Positions 45,291 through 54,754 of a stretch of 64,000 nucleotides of DNA are shown one piece after another (the stretch's first letter is position 1; each line of letters begins with the position of its first letter). Origin of the DNA: Impatiens glandulifera. Lineage: Eukaryota; Streptophyta; Magnoliopsida; Ericales; Balsaminaceae. The translations under genes were made by a program, and so were the position numbers. The notes beneath the pieces are model-generated. The model was not told the origin of the DNA. It ran no database searches and worked only from the letters and a program-made list of their open reading frames with translations. The stretch lies in assembly GCF_907164915.1 (NCBI RefSeq), contig NC_061865.1, positions 52,038,587 through 52,102,586 of the forward strand, given 5' to 3'.

Positions 45291-46139
45291 AACTCCATTA
45301 TTTAAAAAAAAAAAAATCTTTGTCATGAATGCATATTTACATGGTAACATGAGGTTTACATCTAGAAATAACTTAAAATAAATAGAAAGTGATTTAAAAT
45401 ATATTATTATATATCTGTGTGAGAAAGAGGCTAATTGCAAATAATTTAAAATTTATCTTACTTTATTTGTATTAGGATGACATATTTGATTATTTGATAA
45501 TTTAATTATTTGATTGGTAGGATATAAAGTTTTAATATAATAAAATTGATCTATTATAATTGAATATATGCTTTATTTAAATAACTGAATTAATATGAAT
45601 TGCATTAATAAAATATATTAATTAATGGTACGATGTATTAATTATATATATATATATATACCAATTTAATTTTTTATTATTATTTAATAAAAGAAAATTG
45701 TTACTATAGTGTTTTAAACTTATTTATAAATTATTGAAATTATATAGTTAAATATTCAAATAATTATCAAATCGACCTCATATATATATATATATATATA
45801 TATATAAATCACAAAATATACTATAATCTCGAGGTAGTAATATTGGATTTAAATTTATCCAAAAATGGATTCAATTCAATCCTCAATAACTCATAATTCA
45901 TACCATATTTTAATAAAATGTAAAAATAAGATTAATATTTAAATGTCTTTTCATGAGGTCATCATGACTTTCTATATTAAAAAAAATGTAAAAAGTTAAA
46001 AAAAGTGTAATAATGTCAATGATCATGTCAATAACAAGAAATAATACTTTTTTTTTATAACTTTAAGTCTTTAACTAATGAAACAACATCCACACCCACT
46101 CCACCTTCTATTATATATTACCTTATATTAATTAATTAA
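45291..46139. other. AT-rich intergenic, no gene
   Basis: TA tracts lie at about 45645-45661 and 45779-45806. No coding signal. Confidence 0.55.
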
Positions 46140-46610
46140 TGATTTCATTTATTATATGCACTCTAATAAGTTAGTCAACTAATAAGTTAGTCAACTAATT
46201 TTAAACTTCAATTTAAATTTAAAATATTTAAAATAAAATTTTAATATATTATTTTAATATGAACTAGTTTTCATATATAAATTCAAACAAATTCACGCAT
46301 TACTTGAGTTTTAGACTAGTTTTAAATAATAATAGTTTAGATTTTCTTGTATAATCTATAACAACTATGACCTGAGTTGATCTAGGTGAGGATCATTGAG
46401 AATGGATGTGTATTTAAACTCAGGATTTGAAAGATGAAATCATATGTGTAGAAATTTATCTTGATTTTGAACACTTTGATTGTAATTTTAGACACTTATT
46501 TAAGCTTGGTAATAAAATTAAATATGTGTAAAAGATAGAGGAGATATGAAGATGATGGTTGAAAAAATCAAAGTAACAGTTTAATATCTGGAGGGTTATA
46601 TGTTCTTGAA
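46140..46610. repeat. Triplicated segment, copy 1
   Basis: The block runs from AATAAGTTAGTCAACTAAT through GAGTTTTAGACTAGTTTTAAATAATAATAGTT, ATAATCTATAACAACTATGACC and ATCTTGATTTTGAACACTTTG to AACAGTTTAATATCTGGAGGG. It recurs at 47060-47430 (5' half only) and 53147-53605. It is non-coding. Confidence 0.8.
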
Positions 46611-46849
46611 TTAAGTAATAATTTTCTGAATTTTGGACAACTTTCATATACAACTATATAAGGATCTAAGAATAGTTATTGAGAATGAAGAATACAAAGC
46701 TATATATGGGTCATTAAGAAGACAAAGATGATAACTAATCAAATGTATCTACATAAAAAAAAATATATCATAGAGGTTAAACAAGTTTTTCAAATTAATT
46801 AATCTCATAAAAAATAAGATGTTATAATCTATAAATAAATACACCAGCC

Positions 46850-46935
46850 GGGAAAAAATAAACAAAGGCCCCGATGAGAATGAACACGTGACATTTCTCT
46901 TACGAAGCGAACGCACTACCACTATGCTACAAAGG
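46850..46935 (-). mobile_element. tRNA-like SINE head, copy 1 (minus strand)
   Basis: On the minus strand it reads TAGCATAGTGGTAGTGCG (box A, D-arm-like), TTCGCTTCGTAAGAGAA (anticodon-arm-like) and GTGTTCATTCTC (degraded box B). The acceptor stem does not pair, so it is not a functional tRNA gene. Confidence 0.55.
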
Positions 46936-46939
46936 GTTT

Positions 46940-47050
46940 GTAGATGTTCTAAACTCGGTGAAAAGAGTAAACATAAAAGACCAAAAAGTCACGTATTCGA
47001 TTTCCACCGAAAACGTTTTGAATAAAAGCTTATGACTTTGGGGATGTTAT
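46940..47050 (+). repeat. Box-B-containing repeat (AAACTCGGTG... family), copy 1
   Basis: AAACTCGGTGAAAAGAGTAA, then AGACCAAAAAGTCACGTATTCGATTTCCACCG and AACGTTTTGAATAA. A related copy lies at 49700-49795, beyond the insertion at 47.6-49.69 kb. Confidence 0.6.
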
Positions 47051-47430
47051 GATAATTCTTTTTTTCCATTTATTATTTGCTCTATAATAAGTTAGCCAAC
47101 ATAATTCTTTTGACTTGTGACTTTGGGATGTTATGATAATTCTTTTTTTCCATTTATTATCTGCTCTAAGTTAGCCAACATAATCTTAAACTCCAATTTA
47201 AGATGTTTTAAATAAAAATTGAATCTTTCATTTTTAAAATGGACTAATTTTAAACTCTAATCACAAATAAATACAAACAAATTCATGCATTGCTTGAGTT
47301 TTAGACTAAGAGGGCCGTGGATGGGTCTAGAGAAAGTGTGAAAATAAATTACACTAAATCATTTTATAAAATAGTATTCAATAATAATAATAATAGTTAA
47401 GATTTTCTTGTATAATCTATAACAACTATG
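47041..47430. repeat. Triplicated segment, copy 2, with internal 70-bp duplication
   Basis: GATGTTATGATAATTCTTTTTTTCCATTTATTAT through AGTTAGCCAACATAAT is present twice (47047-47110 and 47132-47185). The rest follows copy 1 up to TATAACAACTATGA near 47431, where it breaks off. Confidence 0.75.
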
Positions 47431-47519
47431 ATGTTGGTTTGTAATATTTTTCACCAACAAAACTTCTCAAAGACCGAAGAAGATAGATCTCGACTCATGA
47501 TCTGAATGACCAACCAACA

Positions 47520-47600
47520 TAACTAACTTTCGGGGCGAGGATTGAACACGCAACATTTCGCTTTCAAAGCGAACGCATTACCACTATGCTACGAAGGCAT
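47520..47600 (-). mobile_element. tRNA-like SINE head, copy 2 (minus strand)
   Basis: The minus strand reads GTAGCATAGTGGTAATGCG (box A), TTCGCTTTGAAAGCGAA (a perfect 5-bp anticodon-like stem) and GTGTTCAATCCTCG (box B). The 5' and 3' acceptor halves do not match. The body resembles tRNA-Ala-type sequence. It is better preserved than the copy at 46.85 kb. Confidence 0.6.
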
Positions 47601-47624
47601 TATTGATGTTTTAGGACCGATGTA

Positions 47625-49690
47625 AATAGCCTCCCTAACAATTCCGAAGCCAAGAGAATCCATCTCCAGCTTCGAATCAAAAAATTTCGAAAATCCGTCA
47701 TTGAAGCTTAAAGCTTCCGATTTTTTGAAATTTCTGTATAAAACTCCAAAGCTTGGATCCAGACATCCAAAAAAAAATTCTAAAGTCTAAGGAGTGTTCT
47801 CCAATCCTTGGTATATTTTCAAACACCCTTTAATTCATACTTTCAGTTTGAAGTTGAAATTTTATATTTCGATATTCACAAGTTTGTTATTGTTTGTCTA
47901 GTTGTTGAGTTTTAGGATTGGAAATCGATCCTAAAATCATTTTCAAGTTTTCTATTTAAGTTAGAATCAATCAATCAACCTTAAACAGAAAAACCCAAAT
48001 TTTAATTTTAAAAATCCAAAAATCGGGTTGTTGTTCTTGGGTTAATCTCTTAAGAACAATTGTCTAGAAAGCATCCCAATATGTTTCTAATGATATTAAA
48101 CAACTATTTGGATCATGTTTGATTCATTCCGATCATGTTTGATCAAAATTAAAATTTTAAAAATAATTGAAAATTTTGAGTTCTTAAATTGGTTTAAACG
48201 AACAGTCAATGTTCATTTTTTGTACCAATCATGTATATGAAGTATAAGGAAGTTATTAGCAAGCTCCTTACATTTCAAAACAACTTTAAAACCAAACACC
48301 CAATTTTTTGCTATAATCTATTTTGAACAAATTGATCATCACCTAAGTCGATTGATATTGGGATGATGTTCTAAATGTTCTTGGGACTTTGTGAAGCTAC
48401 ACGGACCCTTAGATCAAAGAATCCAAGCATCCATCAAATTTGAAAAAACTTTAATTTTGATGTTCTTAAGGACCGAGGACCAAGAGATTCGACCGAGGAG
48501 CTTTAATTAGGATCGAGGGGTCCGACCGATATTCTTCATCTATAATTGATGATTTTTACATCCGACCGAGAAGTCAAACCTATGACCAAGGAGTCTCGCA
48601 CCTGACCGAGAACTCTTGAACCTAGGATCGATGACCTCCATCTAGAACCGAGAGGTCCGATCGAGAAGTCAGACCTAAGACTGAGGAGTCTCGCACCCAA
48701 CCAAGAACTCCTGAACCCAAGACTGATGACCTCCACCTAAGACAGAGAGGTCCAACCGAAAAATTAGACCTAGGACCGAGAGGCCTTAGCACCCCGGCCG
48801 ATGGACTCCCGCACCCCAATCAAGGATCCCGAACCCGGATCGAGGGGTTTCCAACCTAGGACCGAGGGTTCTTAGCCCTCGACCGATAAAATGAACCCAG
48901 GACCTAGGACATCGGTCCTAAGGCTTGTTTGGTTCCCATTTTCAAACTCCAAAATTATTTTTGTAATTTTAGAACCTCAAACCATTTTCTAAAAATCCCA
49001 AAAAATTATTTCCACAAAAAATATTTTAACTTAAGCTTGTCTAGAATTTATTTTTAAACCTTAATGCCTTCTAAACAGATGTTTTTCAGGTATTCTCCTC
49101 CCTAATCGTCATCCGCAACAGGTACCAACATTTAAATAAGTGTTGTTACGATTTTTTAAATAACGCTAAAACCTACGCATGTCTAGGACTAGAAGAATTA
49201 TCGGTTAAAATAAAATGTTATACAATTTATTTTCAAAAGTCAAATTTATAAGTAGAGACCATTTTTAAAACGGGTACAAAGGATGAAGTGCGAAAGTCCT
49301 TTCCCGAGTATCACCAAACTACAAACTAAAAAACGATAGCTACGTTTGTACACGTATGCCATTTTTATTGATTTTTTCAAAAATTAATTGACGACATAGT
49401 TTCAAATAAATAATCTTTTGAATTAATTATTTTAATTAATTTAAAAAAACGGGTTTCTAAAAATCAAATTGTATTTTGATTACCGCAAATCCCCAAATTA
49501 TTTAAATTTGAATCAAAATTAATTATTTTTAATTATTTCAAAAGTTGTCAAGAATTATTTTTAATCTTTTAATATAATGTTTTATTTTAAAAAGTGTTTT
49601 GACACGCAAACCGATTTAAATTATCGAACCTCGAGCTTCCACAAAACAAAGGGTTTTTCCGTTGGTTACACTTTGCAATCTGTTTTTATA
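47625..49690. mobile_element. LTR-like non-coding element P1 (truncated)
   Basis: It is collinear with 50800-53120. Shared text includes AAGGAGTGTTCTCCA, CCTAAGGC-TGTTTGGTTCC followed by CCAAAATTATTTTTGTAATTTT, CTTTCCCGAGTATCACCAAA, TACACGTAT and AAATAAATAATCTTTTGAAT. It contains a CCGAGG-type repeat block at 48470-48905. It lacks the counterpart of 49817-50790. No protein domain is visible. Confidence 0.55.
48470..48905. repeat. GGACCGAG-type degenerate minisatellite in P1
   Basis: Variants of CTAGGACCGAGG, GACCGAGAAGTC and GGAGTCTCGCACC repeat at irregular spacing. Small minus-strand frames here are products of the repeat. Confidence 0.8.
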
Positions 49691-49699
49691 TTTTTCAAA

Positions 49700-49795
49700 A
49701 CAGATGATTTAAACTCGATGGAAAGAGTCGACATAAGAGACCAAAAGGTTACAGTTTGATTTCTACCGGAAGCGCTTTGAATAAGAGTGGAGGGT
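49700..49795 (+). repeat. Box-B-containing repeat, copy 2
   Basis: AAACTCGATGGAAAGAGTCG, GACATAAGAGACCAAAAGGT, TTTGATTTCTACCGGAAGCG and CTTTGAATAAGAG. It is homologous to 46940-47050. Confidence 0.6.
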
Positions 49796-49816
49796 CATGA
49801 CTTTAGGTGTCATGAT

Positions 49817-52800
49817 TTTAAGCATGGAAATTTGACCTACCCTAATTTTCAAATAATAATATTATTTTTAATAATATTGAAATAATATTTTGAATTTTTA
49901 TATTCAAAATAACCTAAACAAAGAGATTAAATATCAAATTAGGGTTAATTATTGTGTTAATTAAACCCTAATTAGGGAAAATAAATAAAAATTCAAAAAT
50001 ATTTTGAGTTAAAATATTGTAGTTATTTTATCCAAATTAAACCTAAGAAGGGGTTGAAATTATTTAATTAGGATTTTAAACATAAATTATGTATAATATA
50101 TAGCTTAAAAAACAATTAAATAAATACCCCAAAATTTCCAAAAATACCAAAAAATAAAAATATGAGCATAATTTTTATTATGTCTAGAAATATTTTTTGT
50201 GAAACTTTTGGTGAAGAAAAACGCAATAAATGAATTAAAATTCGATTTCAAATAATCATTTTATTAAAAATTAAACTGATAATCTAGTGTAGCATTATCC
50301 TCAGCCATCTGATTAGTGCTGGATTTTCATCTAGCGCTCAGAAACGCGCCACACGGCCCATTGTAACGGAGCTAACGCGCGCCCGCTCCATTAGATTAAC
50401 TAACGGGATGGGCTAACCCCGTTAGAACAAACACTGACGGACCGGACGGAACGCCTAACGACGCCATGAAACGACGTCGTTTCAAATCGTCTTCTTCGCC
50501 GATGTAGGACGCTCGCCAGAATCACGACTAGACGACGACGATTCTTCTAGAAGGTCTAGCGCATTCATTTCTTATCATTATCCCCTGATTTCTTCACCCT
50601 TATCCATGCCTCATCATCGCCTACAACAACCCTATAGCTAGGTTGGACATCTCACCCTAGAACTAGGCTGCCACGACTAGAGATAGAATTAAGGATAAGA
50701 ACGGAGATCATCGAATTGAAGTAGAATGCAACTACCTCAACCGACCTAACTCGACTATAAATAGTCAATAAGGGTTTCTCTACAAGATCATCAAACAATC
50801 ATAGCCTAATACACCCTAAATCAAAGTTTGAAGATTCCTGTCAAGAACATAATTACGTAAAATTCTCTCCGGTAATCCCAACCTTGATCCAGGCTTCTTG
50901 AAAGTCTCCAACACATTCAAGGAGTGTTCTCCAGCTGGTGGTATGAATCTAGAAGCTTTGTATATCGATTTGTGATGGAAGATTTGATTTTTTTTCAAAA
51001 TTTTTAAGTATGATCGGTTTGATCTGTTCTAGGGCTTAATTATATGATTTATTTGTTTAAAATCATTCCCTATATTATGTTTGAATTTTCTGTTGAAAAA
51101 ATCATATCAAATCAACCTGAATCAAAATTTTCGAAAAATCAGTTTAAAATTTGGATTTTTAAAAATTCATGTTCTTGAGTTTTAATCTTCATTTTTTTTA
51201 TTCAAATAGTTTCTAAACATGTTTGTAAACATGTTAGGATGAATTCTCATCCACTATAACATCATTTTGATCATGTTTGATCAAACTGTATTTTTGAAAA
51301 TTTTGGATTTTGATTCCATCTTCAAAAATCATAGTAATAATGTTATTGTTTTGGTTGTGTTCAACTATATTCATCATTTCAAAGGTAATTGAACAAAATC
51401 AGACCTTGAAATAGCCTAATTTTAAAAAATCCTAAAATTTGACATAGAATTGGTTTTTAAAAAATATCTTTGTAAAAATCCAATGATCGTGATTTATGTT
51501 AGGGCTTTTGTTCTTCATAATCATATGAACTAACTGTAGCTTACCGATCTTGATTTCATGCCTTGAATCAAAAGTTATGATACATGCAATTTCTTCATAC
51601 CAAATTAAGAACACTCGGTCATAGGACCGAGTCCTATAGGACTAGGACCGAGAAATAGGATCGAGGATCTTCGGTCCGGACCAAGACCTAGGACTTGTGT
51701 TCTTGAGTTAGGATCGAGACTTAGGACCTGTGTTCTTGAGCTAAGATCGAGGATCACGACTAGTGTTCTTGAGCTAGGACCGAGGATCACGACCGATGTT
51801 CTTGAGCATGGGACTGGTGTTCTTGAATTAGGACCAAGATCGAGAACTGGTGGTTCTTAAGCTTAGGACCGATGTTCTTGAACTAGGACCGAGGATCATG
51901 ATCGGTGTTCTTGAGCTAGGACCGAGGATCACGACCGATGTTCTTGAGGAAGGACCGAGCCCTAGGACTGATGTTTACAACCTAGGACCGATGTTTACAA
52001 CCTAGGACTAAGCACTCCCTTTAGCCTATGACCGATTTTTCTAACATAGGACCAAGTTCCATCCTAACCTAGGACCGAGAACCACTTAACCCAAGGACCG
52101 AGGACCTAGACCGATAGACTTAACCTGAGACCGAGCCTCCTAGGACTAGGACCGAGCAGTTCGAGTTCGGGACCGAGTCTCCCTAACCTAGGACCGAGCT
52201 CTCTGGTCCTTAGACCCATGCGCCCTAGTCTAGACCACCCCAGTTTGGACCAAGCCCGTTCGAGCCCAGATCGGCTAAACTGAACCCAAACCTTAGGACT
52301 CCGATCCTAAGGCCTATTTGGTTCCACTTTTTAAAATCCAAAATTATTTTTGTAATTTTGGAACCCGGATCCATTTTTAAATAATCCTGAAAGGTCAAAA
52401 ATAATATTTTTATATTTTCGGGATATTTCATAAACCAATAATTTAGATAAGGCTCCGTTTGGAATTTATTTTTAAATTCTAACATTTTTCTGATATTTTT
52501 TAAGGTTTTTACTCGGTATTTTATCAACGCAATCGCATGTACTCCCTTCTAAATAATTTTGTATAATTATTTACGCAATCTATATTCATCCTTGTTTAGG
52601 ACCCCCGGACTACTAATTGAATGATGAATGTTATAAATAAATCTTATAATGGCCATACCTTGTTTATTTTAAAACAAAATTAAAATCGTCCTTAGGCGGG
52701 CGCGGAGGACATAGCGCAAAAGCTCTTTCCCGAGCGTAACCAAAATACGAACTCCTTACAGTAACTCTGGTATAAATATGTTTATACACGTATTAATTTA

Positions 52801-53141
52801 TTGATTTCATAAAATCATTTGGTGACTCTGATTTTCAAATAAATAATCTTTTAAATAAGTTATGTTTAATTAATTTAAACCGAGTTTTGGTTAAATTATT
52901 ATTTAGCCCCAAATTATTAAAATTTGAATAAAAGTTAATTATTTATATAATTATTCTTTAAAGCTTTAGGTTATTTATCAAAATTTTTTAAAAAATAAAT
53001 GTTTCATTTTAAAATATGTTTGGCATGCAAACCAATGTTGAAATGCATCGAACATCGAGTCTCCCCGTGATATTTCCCGTATTTCCACGCGTCACTCGAC
53101 ACATGCTAAACTACGAAGGGGAGCAATTTCTGGGGTTTACA
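49817..53141 (+). mobile_element. LTR-like element P2, possible solo LTR (about 3.3 kb)
   Basis: ATGAT occurs on both sides, at 49812-49816 and 53142-53146, and the outer flanks rejoin the repeated local sequence GTCATGAT|AATTCTC, so this is an insertion. The 3' end is GGGGTTTACA. A TATA box, CGACTATAAATAGTC (about 50752-50766), is followed by a possible R region. Later text (CGCAAAAGCTCTTTCCCGAG) resembles plant gypsy-type LTRs. The 5' end, TTTAAGCATGG, lacks the usual TG. No gag or pol is present. The GC-rich part, 50330-50560, contains GACGTCGTTTC-type motifs. Confidence 0.55.
51605..52310. repeat. GGACCGAG-type degenerate minisatellite in P2
   Basis: GTTCTTGAGCTAGGACCGAG, GATCACGACCGATGTTCTTGA and CCTAGGACCGA units repeat over about 700 bp. 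This is the longer and more regular homologue of the block at 48470-48905. Confidence 0.85.
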
Positions 53142-53146
53142 ATGAT

Positions 53147-53605
53147 AATTCTCATTTTCTTTTATTATCTACTCAATAATAAGTTAGCCAGCGTAATCTT
53201 AAACTCTAATTTAAAATGTTTTAAATAAAAATTGAATCGGTCCTTTTTTAAATAGACTAATTTTAAACTTAATTATAAATAAATACAAACAAATACAAGC
53301 ATTGTTTGAGTTTTGGACTAGTTTTAAATAATAATAGTTAAATTTTTCTTGTAGAATCTATAACAACTCTGGCCTAAGTTAAATCGTGTGAGAATCATTA
53401 AGAATGAATGTGATATTTGAACTTGGGAGTTGAAAATTGAAATCATATGTTAGGAAATTTATCTTGATTTTGAACACTTTGATTCTAATTTTAGACAGTT
53501 AGTTAAGCTTGGTAATAATATTTACTATGTGTAAAAGAGTAGATGTGACGATGATGATGGTTGAAAGAATCAAAGTAACAGTATAATATTTGGAGGGTTA
53601 TATTT
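53147..53605. repeat. Triplicated segment, copy 3
   Basis: It continues from the P2 target site with AATTCTCATTTTCTTTTATTATCTACTC and follows copy 1 to GTATAATATTTGGAGGGTTAT. Confidence 0.8.
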
Positions 53606-53974
53606 TTATCAAGCTATTAGCAAAAAAAAATATGGTTTAACATATCTTACATAGACAAAGTTTTAAAATTATTTGGAACTCCTTCAATAATAAATTTGAG
53701 GGAATGAGAAAGGAAAGAGATCTACTAAACCAAGTTAGACAAAATTGTAACTTGATATTAAATATATTTATTATAAAAAGATCTTACAAAAAAAAAAAAT
53801 TTAAGCAAATCAAATCATGTTCACTACTAATAAAAGAAAAATGGCAAATTTTGTTTCAAAATTTGAAAGATTTAAATACATGTTTGAACAATATAGTTAT
53901 CTTAAAATCTTTTTCTTATTTGATTAGTATATAAAAAACTTGTAATACAATTTATTTTTTCAAATAAAGTTTAC

Positions 53975-54054
53975 CTTAATTTCACAATTTATTAGAAATT
54001 TATTCTTCAATATGAATGCAAACAAATAAGTTTCTAATAAATTGTGAAATTAAG
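53975..54054. repeat. Perfect 24-bp inverted repeat with 32-nt loop
   Basis: The arms are 53975-53998, beginning CTTAATTTCACAA, and 54031-54054, ending TTGTGAAATTAAG. They match exactly, and a transcript would form a strong short hairpin. Confidence 0.9.
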
Positions 54055-54162
54055 TAGTGGACGGGTCCACTTTAACGATTTTTCTCATTTTCAAAAGTTC
54101 ATTAAATATTCCTGCCTTTTGCAATAAAATTTTAGACGATGCCATAATTACGTGATTAACCC

Positions 54163-54285
54163 ACAATACAATCTATAGTTTGTTAAAGGATACATGATAA
54201 GCACACCATACAATCTATAATTTGTCGAAGAGAACATGATAATCATGTAATACAATATATAACTTGTCGAAGAGAATAGGAAAAA
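54163..54285. repeat. Tandem repeat, three units of about 45 bp
   Basis: ACAATCTATAGTTTGTTAAAGGATACATGATAA, ACAATCTATAATTTGTCGAAGAGAACATGATAA and ACAATATATAACTTGTCGAAGAGAATAGG follow each other. Confidence 0.8.
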
Positions 54286-54754
54286 TAAACGTATCAAAAC
54301 CACATCTTCTATAGCTTCTCGAATTGGTTGAATTGAAATTTAATAAGTACAATTTATTATAGTTTTAATGCAAAATAAACAAATTTGTAAATTTTCAAAA
54401 AAAAAAAAAAAAAAAAACTCAATATCTTGAGCTTCATCTCGGCGGTATCAAATTCTTAAATATTTGAATTTTTTTTTATTAAGCAAAAAAATCTTGAATT
54501 CACGAATGACATCAAATTTTTGTTGTCCGCTAATTCTTCGTTGGAAAGTTAGCAGAAAGAGTAATTTTTTCCGTCGAATTTGATCAAAAAAACGCGTTGA
54601 CACTTACACACCAATCTTTCGATGCTTCCGAAGATTTTAAGGAAACCCTATTTTCTTATCGTTGTTCATCTTTCGTCTGCACTTTTGGATATCCAACCAT
54701 TCACTGATTCTCTCTCTATCTCTGGATCTGCTTGGTTACTCTGGTGCGGCAGCC

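Larger units (their letters stand above)
53606..54520. other. Intergenic with a hairpin and a short tandem repeat
   Basis: The interval contains the 24-bp inverted repeat at 53975-54054 and the three-unit repeat at 54163-54285. A 19-bp A run lies near 54400. The K-rich frame 53704-53934 is low-complexity and not called. Confidence 0.5.

Noticed and set aside
47520..47600. Functional tRNA gene on the minus strand
   Set aside because: The acceptor halves do not pair and the T stem has a mismatch, so it is called a SINE head.
53704..53934. A 76-codon plus-strand frame
   Set aside because: Lysine/asparagine-rich translation of A-rich DNA with no family similarity.
54662..54754. Upstream in-frame ATG of the PUX2-like gene
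   Set aside because: It would add a hydrophobic 31-residue tail not expected in the family. [10 protein letters not shown] at 54755 fits better and has a stronger start context.
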